Positions 1 through 8,454 of a stretch of DNA of 64,000 bases are shown here, one piece after another. The notes below the pieces were generated by a model that was given only the letters and a program-made list of their open reading frames with translations, ran no database searches and had not been told where the DNA came from. Source of the DNA: Nocardioides sp. zg-DK7169 (GTDB taxonomy: Bacteria; Actinomycetota; Actinomycetes; Propionibacteriales; Nocardioidaceae); assembly GCF_013155365.1 (NCBI RefSeq), contig NZ_JABJRA010000013.1, positions 1 through 64,000 of the forward strand, in the 5' to 3' direction. Numbering within the stretch: the stretch's first letter is position 1; the number at the start of each line of letters is the position of its first letter. The position numbers were made by a program, and so were the translations under genes.

Positions 1-684
1 CGCCTCCTCGGCGGCGGCCCGGGCGGCGCCGGCGGCGGCATCGCGGGCCGCGCGGGCCTGCTCGGCGCTGGCGCTGGCGCGGTCCTCGGCCTCCGCGGCG
101 CGCCCGGCGCTGACCTCGGCGACCGTGGCCGTGGCGGCGTAGGCCTCGGCGCGCTGGTCGAGCGCCTCCTGGGCGTTGCGGACCACGGTGGTGGTCTCGA
201 GCACCGAGGCGATGCCGTCGGACTCCGTGAGCGCCGCGAGGGCGCTCAGCTCGGGGGCGAGCTGGTAGGAGGAGACCAGCGCGTCGGCGTACACGCGGCG
301 CTGGCGCTCGCTGAGGGCCTCGGCCTGCCCGGCCTGGCGCCGCGCCTCGCGCAGCTCGCGCCGTGCCTCTCCCGCGGCCCAGCGCGCGCCGTTGTAGGCC
401 TCGGACGCCTGCGCGGCCGCATCCGCCGCGCTGCGCAGCCGGGCGTCGGCCAGCGCGAGCTGCGCGCGGGTGGCGGCGAGGTCGCCGACCCGGTCGCGTA
501 CGGCGGCCTGCGCCCGGTCGACCTGCTCGCGGCTGACCTCCGGCGCGCCGGGGCGCGACGGGGTCGCCTCGTCGGCGACGGCGAGGGGTGAGGAGCCCGG
601 CACGGCGAGGCAGGCGAGCGCAAGGGACACGGCCACCGGTCCGAGCAGCCTGCGGCGCCCCTGGGGACGGATCGTGGTGCGCAC
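1..684 (-). CDS. Secreted coiled-coil protein, N-terminal part (NlpC/P60-type cell-wall hydrolase likely); partial
   Basis: About 228 codons are open from a GTG at 684 to the window edge, so the C-terminus is missing. A GAGAGG ribosome site lies 6 nt before the GTG. Residues 1-40 form a signal peptide: Arg-rich start, hydrophobic LLGPVAVSLALACLAVPG, then an AVA-type cleavage region. The rest is Ala/Glu/Arg-rich with heptad-like spacing, a long coiled coil. This layout is typical of the N-terminal part of actinobacterial RipA-like or NlpC/P60 peptidoglycan hydrolases. The catalytic domain would lie outside the window, so the enzyme call is inference. Several other long frames here are compositional shadows. 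Confidence 0.6.
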   Translation of the reverse strand, partial: MRTTIRPQGRRRLLGPVAVSLALACLAVPGSSPLAVADEATPSRPGAPEVSREQVDRAQAAVRDRVGDLAATRAQLALADARLRSAADAAAQASEAYNGARWAAGEARRELREARRQAGQAEALSERQRRVYADALVSSYQLAPELSALAALTESDGIASVLETTTVVRNAQEALDQRAEAYAATATVAEVSAGRAAEAEDRASASAEQARAARDAAAGAARAAAEEA

Positions 685-711
685 AAGCTGCCTCTCGCCG
701 GCCGACAACGC

Positions 712-747
712 GACACCCCGGGCGTCTTCCTCTCCGTCCGGGGCGTC
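712..747 (-). promoter_or_regulatory. Leader hairpin upstream of the secreted coiled-coil gene
   Basis: In the 5' leader of the minus-strand gene starting at 684, GACGCCCCGG and CCGGGGTGTC can pair as a 10-bp stem with one G-U, around a 16-nt loop containing GGAGAGGAAG. Genes of this type often carry leader RNAs (c-di-AMP riboswitches). The conserved core of that riboswitch was not found here, so this is only an unclassified hairpin. Confidence 0.3.
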
Positions 748-926
748 TCAGCCGTCACGCTAGACAACTTTGGTCACAAGCGCCACATCTTCGTTGACTT
801 TTTCCGAACCGGGCGGCGTGTCGCCTTGACGAATTACATGCTTGTCATTCACGCCTCGGCGTCCCAGACGCACGACGCCCCCGGTCCCGTCGTGCTGACG
901 GGCCGGGGGCGGCGAGGTGGCCCTGC

Positions 927-1976
927 TCAGTGGGAGGAGGAGGCGGGGACCGCGGAGGAGGGTGCGGAGGTGACCACGTTCGGGCGCAGCCCACCGCGCT
1001 CGAAGCGCTGGCCGGTCGCGAGCCCGCCCACCCAGAAGGCGACCAGCGCGATCACGATGCCGCCGGCGACGTCGGCGACGTAGTGCCAGCCGAAGTAGAT
1101 GGTGGCCACGACCGTGACCGCGAAGTTCACCCAGGCGATGATCCGCAGCGCCTTGTTGCGCACCGTGTACTGGATCATCAGCGCCCACAGCAGCGTGACG
1201 CCGGTGTGCAGGCTGGCGAAGCCGGCGACGCCCTGGGCCTCGCCGGTCCCCCACCGCACGCCCTGGCGCGCGTTGACCAGCGAGATCATCAGGTCGGTCG
1301 TGCCGGTGCGGGTCAGGTCGGTGTAGAGGAACGGGTACTCCAGGCCCGGCCCGATGGTGGGCAGCAGGTAGTAGGTGACCGTGCCGAGCGCCCAGATGAT
1401 GCCCTGGGAGGTCACGAACCACCACCCGAAGGAGATGTTGCGTGACCACACCAGCCACACGGTCACGAGGATCGCGACCAGCGGGATGAACCACAGGTAG
1501 ATCGTGGACAGGAAGTGCGCCGTGAAGAAGGTGCCGAGCACCTCGTGGAGGACCGGCCCGGGCTCGTGGCCGAAGAACAGCACGCGGTCCAGCATGTGCA
1601 GCTCGCGGTCGTACATCGCCGGGTTGACCTCGGGCAGGAACGACTTCAGGTTGCGGTAGCAGACGTAGATCACGTAGAAGCACACGATGCCGACGCCCAC
1701 CAGGGTGAGCCGCTCGCGGGTCCAGTGGGTGCGCCAGCGCTCGCGGAAGATCGCGGGCATCTGGGCGGGCTTGCCCTTGGAGACCCACACCGTGCGCGGC
1801 AGCAGGTCGAGCAGGAGCGCGCCGCCGAGCAGCAGCGGCAGCCGCAGCCAGGAGGGTCCCAGGAAGCTGCCCTCGGGGTCGATGAGCGGCCGGTCCAGTG
1901 ACACCGCGGTGACCACCGCCCAGGCGCCCATGAAGACGGCGATCACGACGAGCAGGAGATAGGAGCGGCGATACAC
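927..1976 (-). CDS. PAP2-superfamily membrane phosphatase / inositol-phosphoceramide-synthase-like protein
   Basis: A 349-aa polytopic membrane protein with about six hydrophobic segments. Two PAP2 signatures are visible near the C-terminus: the SLHTG motif (about residue 255) and GWHYVADV (about residue 300), which supply the active-site histidines and aspartate. The preceding YYLLPTIGPG segment (about residue 205) matches the AUR1/inositol phosphorylceramide synthase branch. Expected role: phosphotransfer or dephosphorylation of lipid phosphates at the membrane. The GTG start at 1976 has no good Shine-Dalgarno and could be leaderless. The C-terminal Ser/Ala-rich tail is variable. Monocistronic by position; substrate unknown. 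Confidence 0.75.
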   Translation of the reverse strand: MYRRSYLLLVVIAVFMGAWAVVTAVSLDRPLIDPEGSFLGPSWLRLPLLLGGALLLDLLPRTVWVSKGKPAQMPAIFRERWRTHWTRERLTLVGVGIVCFYVIYVCYRNLKSFLPEVNPAMYDRELHMLDRVLFFGHEPGPVLHEVLGTFFTAHFLSTIYLWFIPLVAILVTVWLVWSRNISFGWWFVTSQGIIWALGTVTYYLLPTIGPGLEYPFLYTDLTRTGTTDLMISLVNARQGVRWGTGEAQGVAGFASLHTGVTLLWALMIQYTVRNKALRIIAWVNFAVTVVATIYFGWHYVADVAGGIVIALVAFWVGGLATGQRFERGGLRPNVVTSAPSSAVPASSSH

Positions 1977-2019
1977 GCCCGCAGTCTAGGAGACACCGCC
2001 CCATGGCGGCCCGTCCGGC

Positions 2020-3009
2020 TCAGCCGGGGATCGCCGCGACCCGGCCCGGGTCGACACGCAGGCGCACCGCCTCCCCCGGAGCGGGGGGCCGCTCCAGACC
2101 GGCCACCGCGTCGACCTCGCCCACGCCCGCGACGTCGACGACGAGACGCACCTGCCCCGGGGTGTCGCGGGCGGCGCGCACGGTGCCGGCGAGCGCACCG
2201 GCGGGGTCGACGCTCAGCGCGGAGCGGCGTACGGCGAGCGCGGGCGCGTCCGGCAGGCCTGCGGCCTCGACCACCAGCGCCGCCGCCGGCCCGGTGAGCA
2301 CCCGGGCGTAGCCGAGGAAGAGCGCGGTGGCGGTGTCCGCGGGCGAGCGCCAGACCTGGCCGATCGCGCCCTCCTGGACCAGGCGGCCCTCGCGCAGCAC
2401 CGCCAGCCGGTCGGCGACCGCGAAGGCCTCCTCGTGGTCGTGGGTGACCAGCAGCGCCGTGGTGCCGGCGGCGCGCAGGATCTCGCGCAGGTCGCCGGCC
2501 AGCCGCTCGCGCAGGCCGGCGTCGAGGGCGGAGAGCGGCTCGTCGAGCAGCAGCAGCCGCGGCTCGACGGCCAGCGAGCGGGCCAGCGCGACCCGTTGCC
2601 GCTCGCCGCCCGAGAGGGTGCCGGGGAGCCGCTCGCCGTACCCGCTCAGGCCGACGAGCTCGAGCAGCTCCTCGACCCGGCGGGCCGCCTGGGCGCGCGG
2701 GACCCGGCGCAGCCGCAGCGCGTAGCCGACGTTGCGCGCGACGCTGAGGTGGTGGAAGAGCTGGCCGTCTTGGAACATCAGCGCGAAACCGCGCCGGTGG
2801 GTGGGCACACCGGCCAGGTCGCGGCCGTCCCAGACCACCGCGCCGCCGGTGACGTCCTCGAGGCCGGCGACGGCGCGCAGCAGCGTCGACTTGCCGCTCC
2901 CGGAGGGGCCGAGCACGGCCAGGACCTGGCCGTCGGGCAGGTCGAGGGACACCTCCTCCACGGCGGGCACGCCGTCGTAGGAGATGGAGACCTCACGCAG
3001 GGACAGCAC
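2020..3009 (-). CDS. thiQ: Thiamine-type ABC transporter, ATP-binding protein
   Basis: A 329-aa ABC ATPase powering the permease encoded just upstream. Walker A GPSGSGKST is at about 34-42, Q-loop FQDGQ near 80, signature LSGGERQ at 132-138, Walker B LLLLDEP at 152-158 and the H-loop His near 190. An extra C-terminal part of about 90 residues resembles a small TOBE-like regulatory domain. Its GTG start overlaps the permease stop (TAGTG), indicating translational coupling. With the binding protein and the TPP riboswitch at the head of the operon, uptake of thiamine or a precursor is the likely job. The open frame continues upstream of 3009 only as a shadow of the permease gene. Confidence 0.8.
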   Translation of the reverse strand: MLSLREVSISYDGVPAVEEVSLDLPDGQVLAVLGPSGSGKSTLLRAVAGLEDVTGGAVVWDGRDLAGVPTHRRGFALMFQDGQLFHHLSVARNVGYALRLRRVPRAQAARRVEELLELVGLSGYGERLPGTLSGGERQRVALARSLAVEPRLLLLDEPLSALDAGLRERLAGDLREILRAAGTTALLVTHDHEEAFAVADRLAVLREGRLVQEGAIGQVWRSPADTATALFLGYARVLTGPAAALVVEAAGLPDAPALAVRRSALSVDPAGALAGTVRAARDTPGQVRLVVDVAGVGEVDAVAGLERPPAPGEAVRLRVDPGRVAAIPG

Positions 3010-4712
3010 TAGAACGCTCCTACCGAGCCCACGCGCAGCCGTTCGACGGCCAGCATCACCAGGGCGGTGGTGGCGGCCAGGACGACGGAGGCGGCGAGGG
3101 CCATGCCGTAGTTCATCGCACCCGGGTGGCCGATGAGGCGGAAGATCACGACCGGCACCGTGGGCCGGTCCTCGCGGGCCAGGAAGGAGGTCGCACCGAA
3201 CTCCCCCAGCGAGACCGCGAAGGCGAAGCCGGCCGCGGCGAGCAGCGGCTTCCACACGACGGGCAGGTCGACGGTGACCAGGGTGCGCAGCGGCCCGGCG
3301 CCGAGCGAGGCGGCGGCCTGGCGCTGCCGGTCGTCGATGCCCGCGAGCACCGGCGCCAGCGTGCGCACCACCAGCGGCAGCGCGACCAGTGCCTGGGCGA
3401 TCGGCACCAGCAGCGCCGAGTCGCGCAGGTCGACCGGCCCGCGCCCGAGGGTCACCAGGAAGCCGAAGCCGACGGTCACCGCCGAGACGCCCAGCGGCAG
3501 CATGAAGAAGGCGTCCAGGGCGCCGCGCACGCGCCGCTCCGCGCGGCCTCGCGAGCGGCGGGTCACCACCAGGGCGACCAGCCCGCCCAGGAGCAGCGCC
3601 ATCCAGGTGGCGTCGACCGCGACCCGCACCGAGTTGGCCAGTGCCTCGGTGACCGGCACCAGCAGCGCCTGCTCGGACCCGGCGGTCCCCAGCGCACGGT
3701 AGTTGCCCAGGCTCCAGGCGCCGTCCACGCGCAGCGAGCCGGCGACCAAGGTGGCGATCGGCGCCCCGACGTACACCAGCAGCACGGCGGTGGCGCCGAG
3801 CCACGGCCAGTCGCCGCGCCGGACCGGGCGCGGACGGGCGACGACGCGCGACGCGCCGCCGGGCACCGCGCGCAGCCGGGCCGAGAGCGCGAGCAGCACG
3901 CTCACGACCACCAGCTGGAGGATCGACAGCGCCGCCGCCGCCTGGAGGTCGAGCAGGTTGGTGGTGAGCAGGTAGATCTCCGTCTCCACCGTCGACCAGC
4001 GCAGCCCGCCGAGGGTGAGCACCACCCCGAAGCCGGAGGCGCAGAACAGGAAGACGACGCTGGCCGCCGAGACGATCGCCGGGCGCAGCGCGGGCAGGGT
4101 GACGGTGCGGAACACCTGGCGCGGGCTGGCGCCCAGCGCCGCCGCGGCCTCACCGGGGCGCGGGTCGAGGGACTCCCAGGCCCCGCCGACGACCCGGATC
4201 ACCACCGAGACGTTGAAGAACGCCAGACCGAGCACGATCGCGACCGCGCTCTCCTCCAGGCCGAGGAAGCCGAGCGGCCCGCTCTCGCGGAGCAGCTGCT
4301 TGAACGCCACGCCCACGACCACCGTCGGCAGCACGAACGGCACCAGCAGCAGCGCCCGCAGGAGCCGGCGCAGCGGGAGGTCGAGGCGGTACAGGACGTA
4401 CGCCGCGGGGAGGCCGAGCAGCACCGCGAGGGCGGTCGCGGCGCTCGCCGACCACGCGGTGAACCAGAGCACCCGGTGCACCCGCGGGCGCCCGAGCACC
4501 TCCAGCACCGCCCCGGGGTCGACGACGCCGTCCACGACCAGGCCGCGCGCCAGCATGCCGCTGACCGGCACCACGAAGAACAGCCCGAGGGCCAGCACCG
4601 GCACGACGGCCAGCGCCGCGAGGGTCAGCAGCCGACCGAGGCCGGCGCGGCCCCGCGGGGCTTGCCGGCCCCGCGGGGCGCCCGGGCCGCTCGGGACACG
4701 CACGACGCCCAC
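3009..4712 (-). CDS. thiP: Thiamine-type ABC transporter, fused two-domain permease
   Basis: A 567-aa inner-membrane permease made of two homologous halves, each with about six hydrophobic segments and an EAA-type loop. The first EAA-like loop is EAAAALGASPRQVF (about residue 190), the second QAAASLGAGPLRTL (about 475). Duplicated permeases of this length are typical of ThiP and FbpB-type importers. The GTG start at 4712 follows the binding-protein stop by 1 nt, and the 3' end overlaps the ATPase start, so this is a tight three-gene operon. The substrate follows from the riboswitch and the ThiB-like binding protein. Iron import would be the alternative for this fold and is less likely. Confidence 0.8.
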   Translation of the reverse strand: MGVVRVPSGPGAPRGRQAPRGRAGLGRLLTLAALAVVPVLALGLFFVVPVSGMLARGLVVDGVVDPGAVLEVLGRPRVHRVLWFTAWSASAATALAVLLGLPAAYVLYRLDLPLRRLLRALLLVPFVLPTVVVGVAFKQLLRESGPLGFLGLEESAVAIVLGLAFFNVSVVIRVVGGAWESLDPRPGEAAAALGASPRQVFRTVTLPALRPAIVSAASVVFLFCASGFGVVLTLGGLRWSTVETEIYLLTTNLLDLQAAAALSILQLVVVSVLLALSARLRAVPGGASRVVARPRPVRRGDWPWLGATAVLLVYVGAPIATLVAGSLRVDGAWSLGNYRALGTAGSEQALLVPVTEALANSVRVAVDATWMALLLGGLVALVVTRRSRGRAERRVRGALDAFFMLPLGVSAVTVGFGFLVTLGRGPVDLRDSALLVPIAQALVALPLVVRTLAPVLAGIDDRQRQAAASLGAGPLRTLVTVDLPVVWKPLLAAAGFAFAVSLGEFGATSFLAREDRPTVPVVIFRLIGHPGAMNYGMALAASVVLAATTALVMLAVERLRVGSVGAF

Positions 4713-4713
4713 C

Positions 4714-5784
4714 TCAGCGGGAGACGAGGTCGTTCCAGTCCCGCAGCCAGTCGTCGCGGTTCGCGTCGATGTCCGCCGGGTCGACCTCCCAGGTCTGCTC
4801 CGGGCGCGGCGCGTGCTTCGCCCAGGCGGCGGGGAGCTCGACCTGGGAGGAGACCGGGAAGACGTACATGCTCTCGGGCAGCGCGGCCTGCACCTCGTCG
4901 CTGAGCAGGAAGTCGACGACCTGCTCGGCCCCCTCGGGGTTGTCCGCGCCGGCCAGCACCCCGGCGTACTCCACCTGCTCGAAGCAGGTGTCGAGCAGCG
5001 CGCTGGTCGAGGACGTGCCGCCGGAGACCGTGAACGCCGGCGAGGAGTCGTAGGACAGCACGATCGGCCGGTCGCCCTTGCCGCCGCCCTGGGTGAACTC
5101 CGCCTGGTAGGCGTCCGACCAGCCGCCGGTCAGCCGGGCGCCGTTGCCCAGCAGCTCACGCCAGTAGTCGGGCCACTCCTCGCCGAAGCGCGCGATCGTG
5201 GTCAGCAGGAAGGCCATCCCCGGCGAGCTGGTGGCGGCGCCGGGCAGCACCAGCTGGTCGCGGTAGGCCGGCCTGGTCAGGTCCTCGAGGGTGCGCGGCG
5301 GGGCCTGGTCGCGCTCGGCGTACCAGGTGTCGTCGACGTTGAGGCAGACCGCGCCGGTGTCGACCGGGGTGAGCAGGTCGTCCTCGTCGCCGGGCAGCTC
5401 GTGGGCCTCGGCGCCCTCCGGCAGCTCGGGGGCGTAGGAGGCGAAGACGCCCTCGGCCAGCGCGCGCGAGGCGAACGTGTTGTCGACGCCGAACGCGACG
5501 TCGCCGGTGGGGTCGTCCTTGGTGAGGACGAGCTTGTTGGTGAGCGTGCCCGCGTCGCCGGAGGGGCGGACCTCCAGGCTCAGCCCGGTGCGCTCCTCGA
5601 AGTCGGACACGAGCTCGTCGGGCAGGCTGAAGGAGTCGTGCGTGACGAGCACGACCGGGTCGTTCCCCGCGGACGCCTCGTCCTCGGAGGAGGACCCGGT
5701 CAGCGAGCAGCCGCCGAGCACGGAGGTCGCGAGGACGGCCAGTCCCGTGAGGACGGCCGAGCGGGCATGGGTGGACAGCACCAT
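4714..5784 (-). CDS. thiB: Thiamine-type ABC transporter, substrate-binding lipoprotein
   Basis: A 356-aa periplasmic-binding-type lipoprotein. The N-terminus has a lipobox (VLGGC, Cys about residue 26) followed by a Ser/Glu-rich linker. The mature part opens with LVTHDSFSLPDEL and contains GDVAFGVDNTFASRAL, both characteristic of the thiamine/TPP-binding ThiB/TbpA family. ATG at 5784 is preceded by AAGGGAG, which lies at the 3' edge of the TPP riboswitch. This suggests that ligand binding hides the ribosome site. First gene of the operon with permease and ATPase downstream. Thiamine, TPP or a pyrimidine precursor remains possible as the substrate. Confidence 0.85.
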   Translation of the reverse strand: MVLSTHARSAVLTGLAVLATSVLGGCSLTGSSSEDEASAGNDPVVLVTHDSFSLPDELVSDFEERTGLSLEVRPSGDAGTLTNKLVLTKDDPTGDVAFGVDNTFASRALAEGVFASYAPELPEGAEAHELPGDEDDLLTPVDTGAVCLNVDDTWYAERDQAPPRTLEDLTRPAYRDQLVLPGAATSSPGMAFLLTTIARFGEEWPDYWRELLGNGARLTGGWSDAYQAEFTQGGGKGDRPIVLSYDSSPAFTVSGGTSSTSALLDTCFEQVEYAGVLAGADNPEGAEQVVDFLLSDEVQAALPESMYVFPVSSQVELPAAWAKHAPRPEQTWEVDPADIDANRDDWLRDWNDLVSR

Positions 5785-5790
5785 CGGTGA

Positions 5791-5884
5791 CTCCCTTCGC
5801 CGGTGTTAACCGGAGCAGGTTCGGAGGGTCTGCGGCTGGTCCGCACTCTCAGCACGCTCCCGGTCGGGACGTGCTCCCCTGTCT
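5791..5884 (-). promoter_or_regulatory. TPP (THI-box) riboswitch
   Basis: Read on the minus strand, the region contains the hallmark THI elements in order: AGGGGAGC near the 5' side, GCTGAGAGTGCGG (the CTGAGA core), then ACCCT, GAACCTG and CCGGTTAACACCGGCG, ending in GAAGGGAG. The last purine run also serves as the ribosome site of the thiB-like gene 7 nt further on, so control is probably at translation initiation. In actinobacteria such elements repress thiamine synthesis and uptake genes when TPP is abundant. Confidence 0.95.
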
Positions 5885-5975
5885 TCTCGCCGCCACCCTA
5901 GCCCGGTCCGCGTCCCGGCCGCGTGGACGGTCCGGCGAGCGGTGCGGAGCCCCGGCCGGACGGGCGGGCGTCTGT

Positions 5976-6446
5976 GTGAGACTCGAAGGCGTGGAGATCC
6001 GCTCGTTCGGCATCGACGACCTCGACCCGCGCACGGCGTACGCCGTGTGGCGTCTGCGCCAGGACGTCTTCGTGGTCGAGCAGGAGTGCCCCTACCCCGA
6101 CCTCGACGGCCGCGACCTCGAGCCCGGGACCCGGCACGTGCTGCTGCTCGAGGAGGGCCCCGGCGCGACCGGGCGCCTCGTCGGCTACCTGCGCCTGCTC
6201 GACGACGGCGCCCACGCCCGGATCGGGCGGGTGGTGCTCACCCCGGAGGTCCGCGGTCGCGGCCTCGCCGACGGGCTGATGCGCGCCGCGCTCGAGGAGG
6301 TCGGCGACCGACCCTGCGTCCTGGACGCCCAGTCCCCGCTCGCCGGCTGGTACGCCACCTTCGGCTTCGCCGTCAGCGGCCCGGAGTTCCTCGAGGACGA
6401 CATCCCCCACACCCCCATGCGCCGCGAGCCCCCGCCCGCCACCTGA
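5976..6446 (+). CDS. GNAT-family N-acetyltransferase, ElaA-like
   Basis: About 156 aa with an ElaA-type GNAT fold. WRLRQDVFVVEQECPYPDLDG is the family's N-terminal signature. RIGRVVLTPEVRGRGLADGL holds the acetyl-CoA pyrophosphate loop (RGRGLA), and LDAQSPLAGWYATFGF is the C-terminal part. Acetyl acceptor unknown. The start is uncertain: GTG at 5976 and GTG at 5991 are both in frame. The second is preceded by GAAGG only 1 nt away, which is too close. The long in-frame extension back over the riboswitch is not coding. Divergent from the thiamine operon, whose leader lies about 90 bp upstream. Confidence 0.75.
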   Translation: MRLEGVEIRSFGIDDLDPRTAYAVWRLRQDVFVVEQECPYPDLDGRDLEPGTRHVLLLEEGPGATGRLVGYLRLLDDGAHARIGRVVLTPEVRGRGLADGLMRAALEEVGDRPCVLDAQSPLAGWYATFGFAVSGPEFLEDDIPHTPMRREPPPAT

Positions 6447-6461
6447 CCGCGACTCGGCGGG

Positions 6462-7544
6462 TCAGGAGGGCACGGCGGTGAAGCGGACGCCGTCGGGGTC
6501 CTCGGAGACGGTCGCGGTGGCCTGGCCGCGGGCGACGAGCAGGTCGAGGTGCGCCTTGGTCTCCATGGCGGCCATCCCCCGGCTGAAGCCGTCGAGGGTC
6601 TCGAACTGGTGCTCGTGGCGGGTCCAGGGCAGCTCGGCGGCGACCTGGCGCGCGGTGCGCGGGCCGGTCGCGAGCGCGGCCAGGCTCGCGGCGAGGCGCT
6701 CCTCGTGGTGCTCGAGCAGCTCGTCCACCCGGGCATGGGTGGACGGCGCGACCGGGCCGTGCGCGGGCAGCAGCTGCAGGTCCGGCAGCGCGCGGACCTT
6801 GGCGAGGGAGGCCATGAAGTCCCCCAACGGCTGGTCCGCGGGCGGCACCGTGAAGCCGATGGACGGGGTGATCGTGGGCAGCACGTGGTCGCCGGCGAAC
6901 AGCATCCCGGCGCCGGTCTCGGCGAACACGAAGTGCCCGGGCGTGTGCCCGGGCGTGTGGACGGCGCGGACGCTGCGGGTGCCGAGGTCGATGTCGTGGT
7001 CGCCGTCGAGCCAGGTGTCGGGGTAGCGCCACAGGCCCAGGTCGAGGTCGGGCCGCTCGCCGTCCCCGACGTTCCACTCCTCGGCGATGTCCTGCGCCCC
7101 GGCGGTCCTGAGCACGGCGAGGAAGGGGCTCTCCTCGAGGTCGGGGTCGTTCAGCAGGTCCAGCGCCGGCTTCTCCCCGGCGCCGAGCGACACGTGCGCA
7201 CCGTGCTCGGCACCCAGCACCGAGGCCATCGTGTAGTGGTCGCGGTGCACGTGGGTCACCAGGAACCGGCTGATGTCGCCGAAGCCGTAGCCGACCTCGC
7301 GCAGGCACCGCTCGAGCAACTCGCGCGCGACCGGGATCGCCCAGCCGCCGTCGATGAGGGTGAGGCCGTCGCCGCTCTCCACGACGTACACGTTGACGGC
7401 CTTGAGCCCGTCCATCGGCAGGGGCAGCGGGATCCGGTGGATCCCGTCCGCGACGCGCCACGCCCCCTCGGCGGACCAGTGGGTCCCGGAGTCCGGGGAG
7501 ATCGCACGGGCGGTGGGGGTGGAGGAGGAGGTCACGTTCCGCAC
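6462..7544 (-). CDS. Metallo-beta-lactamase-fold hydrolase
   Basis: A 360-aa MBL-fold protein. The metal-binding HxHxDH motif is THVHRDHY (His98, His100, Asp102, His103). Further ligands are in HTPGHTPGH (about 200-208), GDH (about 224) and the HGP near residue 265. The C-terminal 90 residues form a small helical, winged-helix-like extension as in lactamase-B-family thioesterase-like proteins. The GTG at 7544 is 1 nt after the stop of the upstream SDR, so the pair is probably co-transcribed and translationally coupled. No Shine-Dalgarno is seen, and a start at GTG 7535 is possible. Substrate unknown; acyl thioesters or lactone-like compounds are plausible. Confidence 0.75.
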   Translation of the reverse strand: MRNVTSSSTPTARAISPDSGTHWSAEGAWRVADGIHRIPLPLPMDGLKAVNVYVVESGDGLTLIDGGWAIPVARELLERCLREVGYGFGDISRFLVTHVHRDHYTMASVLGAEHGAHVSLGAGEKPALDLLNDPDLEESPFLAVLRTAGAQDIAEEWNVGDGERPDLDLGLWRYPDTWLDGDHDIDLGTRSVRAVHTPGHTPGHFVFAETGAGMLFAGDHVLPTITPSIGFTVPPADQPLGDFMASLAKVRALPDLQLLPAHGPVAPSTHARVDELLEHHEERLAASLAALATGPRTARQVAAELPWTRHEHQFETLDGFSRGMAAMETKAHLDLLVARGQATATVSEDPDGVRFTAVPS

Positions 7545-7545
7545 C

Positions 7546-8385
7546 CTAGGAGAGTCCCGTCGATTCCAGGTCGGGCAGTCCCAGATCCAGGTTCGGCTCC
7601 TGGATGCCGCCGTCGACCTCGAGGAGCTTGCCGGTGACGTACTGCCCGGCGCGCGAGGCGAGGTAGAGCACCGCCGCCGCGATGTCCTCGGGGTCGCCGA
7701 CCCGGCCCAGCGGCGTCCGGGTCTCCAGCTGCTCCATCAGCTCGGGCTGGCCGGCGACGTAGTCCAGGGCGCTGGTGTGGATCGAACCCACGAAGATCCC
7801 GTTGACCCGCACCCGCGGCGCGAGGTCGGTGGCGGCCAGCCGGGTCCAGTGCGCGAGCGCGGCCTTGGCGGTGCCGTAGGCGAGGTAGCCGCGTCCGGCG
7901 GTGCGCCCCAGCATCGAGGAGATGGTCACGATCGACTGCTGCCCGTGGCGCTCGCTGGGGCCACCGGGCTCGCCGGAGCGCAGCATCAGCGGCACCGCCG
8001 CCCGGCTGAGGGCGTGCGCGGTGGCGACGTTGAACCGGAAGGCGTCCTCCAGGAACCGCTCGCTGGTCTCCAGGAATCCGCGCGGGAAGGTGCCGCCGAC
8101 GTTGTTGACGACCGTGTCGAGGCGGCCCAGCTCGTCGTACGCCGTCTGCGCGAGCCCGGCCACGGCGTCGAGGTCGCTGAGGTCGGCGGCCACGACGACG
8201 CAGCGGCGCCCGGTGGCGCGAACCGCCGCGGCGACCTCGTCGAGCTGGCTCTCGGTGCGCGCGGAGATCAGCACGTCGGCCCCGGCCTCGGCGAGGGCGA
8301 CGGCCGTGGCGGCGCCCAGGCCGCGCCCGGCGCCGGTGACGATCGCGACCTGGTCGGTGACCGCGAAACGGTCCAGGATGCTCAT
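7546..8385 (-). CDS. Short-chain dehydrogenase/reductase
   Basis: A 279-aa classical [11 protein letters not shown] near the N-terminus binds NAD(P), NNVGG follows the fourth strand, and the catalytic set is Ser in TISSM with Tyr/Lys in [12 protein letters not shown] glycine-rich C-terminus with [12 protein letters not shown] completes the fold. ATG at 8385 (MSILDRF) is chosen over the longer in-frame start because homology to SDRs begins there. It heads a two-gene operon with the MBL hydrolase. The pairing suggests oxidation and then hydrolysis of a lipid or alcohol substrate, but nothing in the sequence fixes it. Confidence 0.75.
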   Translation of the reverse strand: MSILDRFAVTDQVAIVTGAGRGLGAATAVALAEAGADVLISARTESQLDEVAAAVRATGRRCVVVAADLSDLDAVAGLAQTAYDELGRLDTVVNNVGGTFPRGFLETSERFLEDAFRFNVATAHALSRAAVPLMLRSGEPGGPSERHGQQSIVTISSMLGRTAGRGYLAYGTAKAALAHWTRLAATDLAPRVRVNGIFVGSIHTSALDYVAGQPELMEQLETRTPLGRVGDPEDIAAAVLYLASRAGQYVTGKLLEVDGGIQEPNLDLGLPDLESTGLS

Positions 8386-8454
8386 GCCGGGCACCCTAGT
8401 GGCGCAGATCACTCGCCGTCCCGGCTCTCGCCCAATGCCTCCGAGCGGCCCGGC

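Noticed and set aside
690..860. c-di-AMP (ydaO-type) riboswitch before the cell-wall hydrolase-like gene
   Set aside because: Such genes often have one and a hairpin is present, but the conserved internal-loop and terminal motifs could not be found on the minus strand.
3126..4904. A 592-codon plus-strand open frame opposite the permease
   Set aside because: Low-complexity antisense of a GC-rich membrane-protein gene; no recognisable domain.
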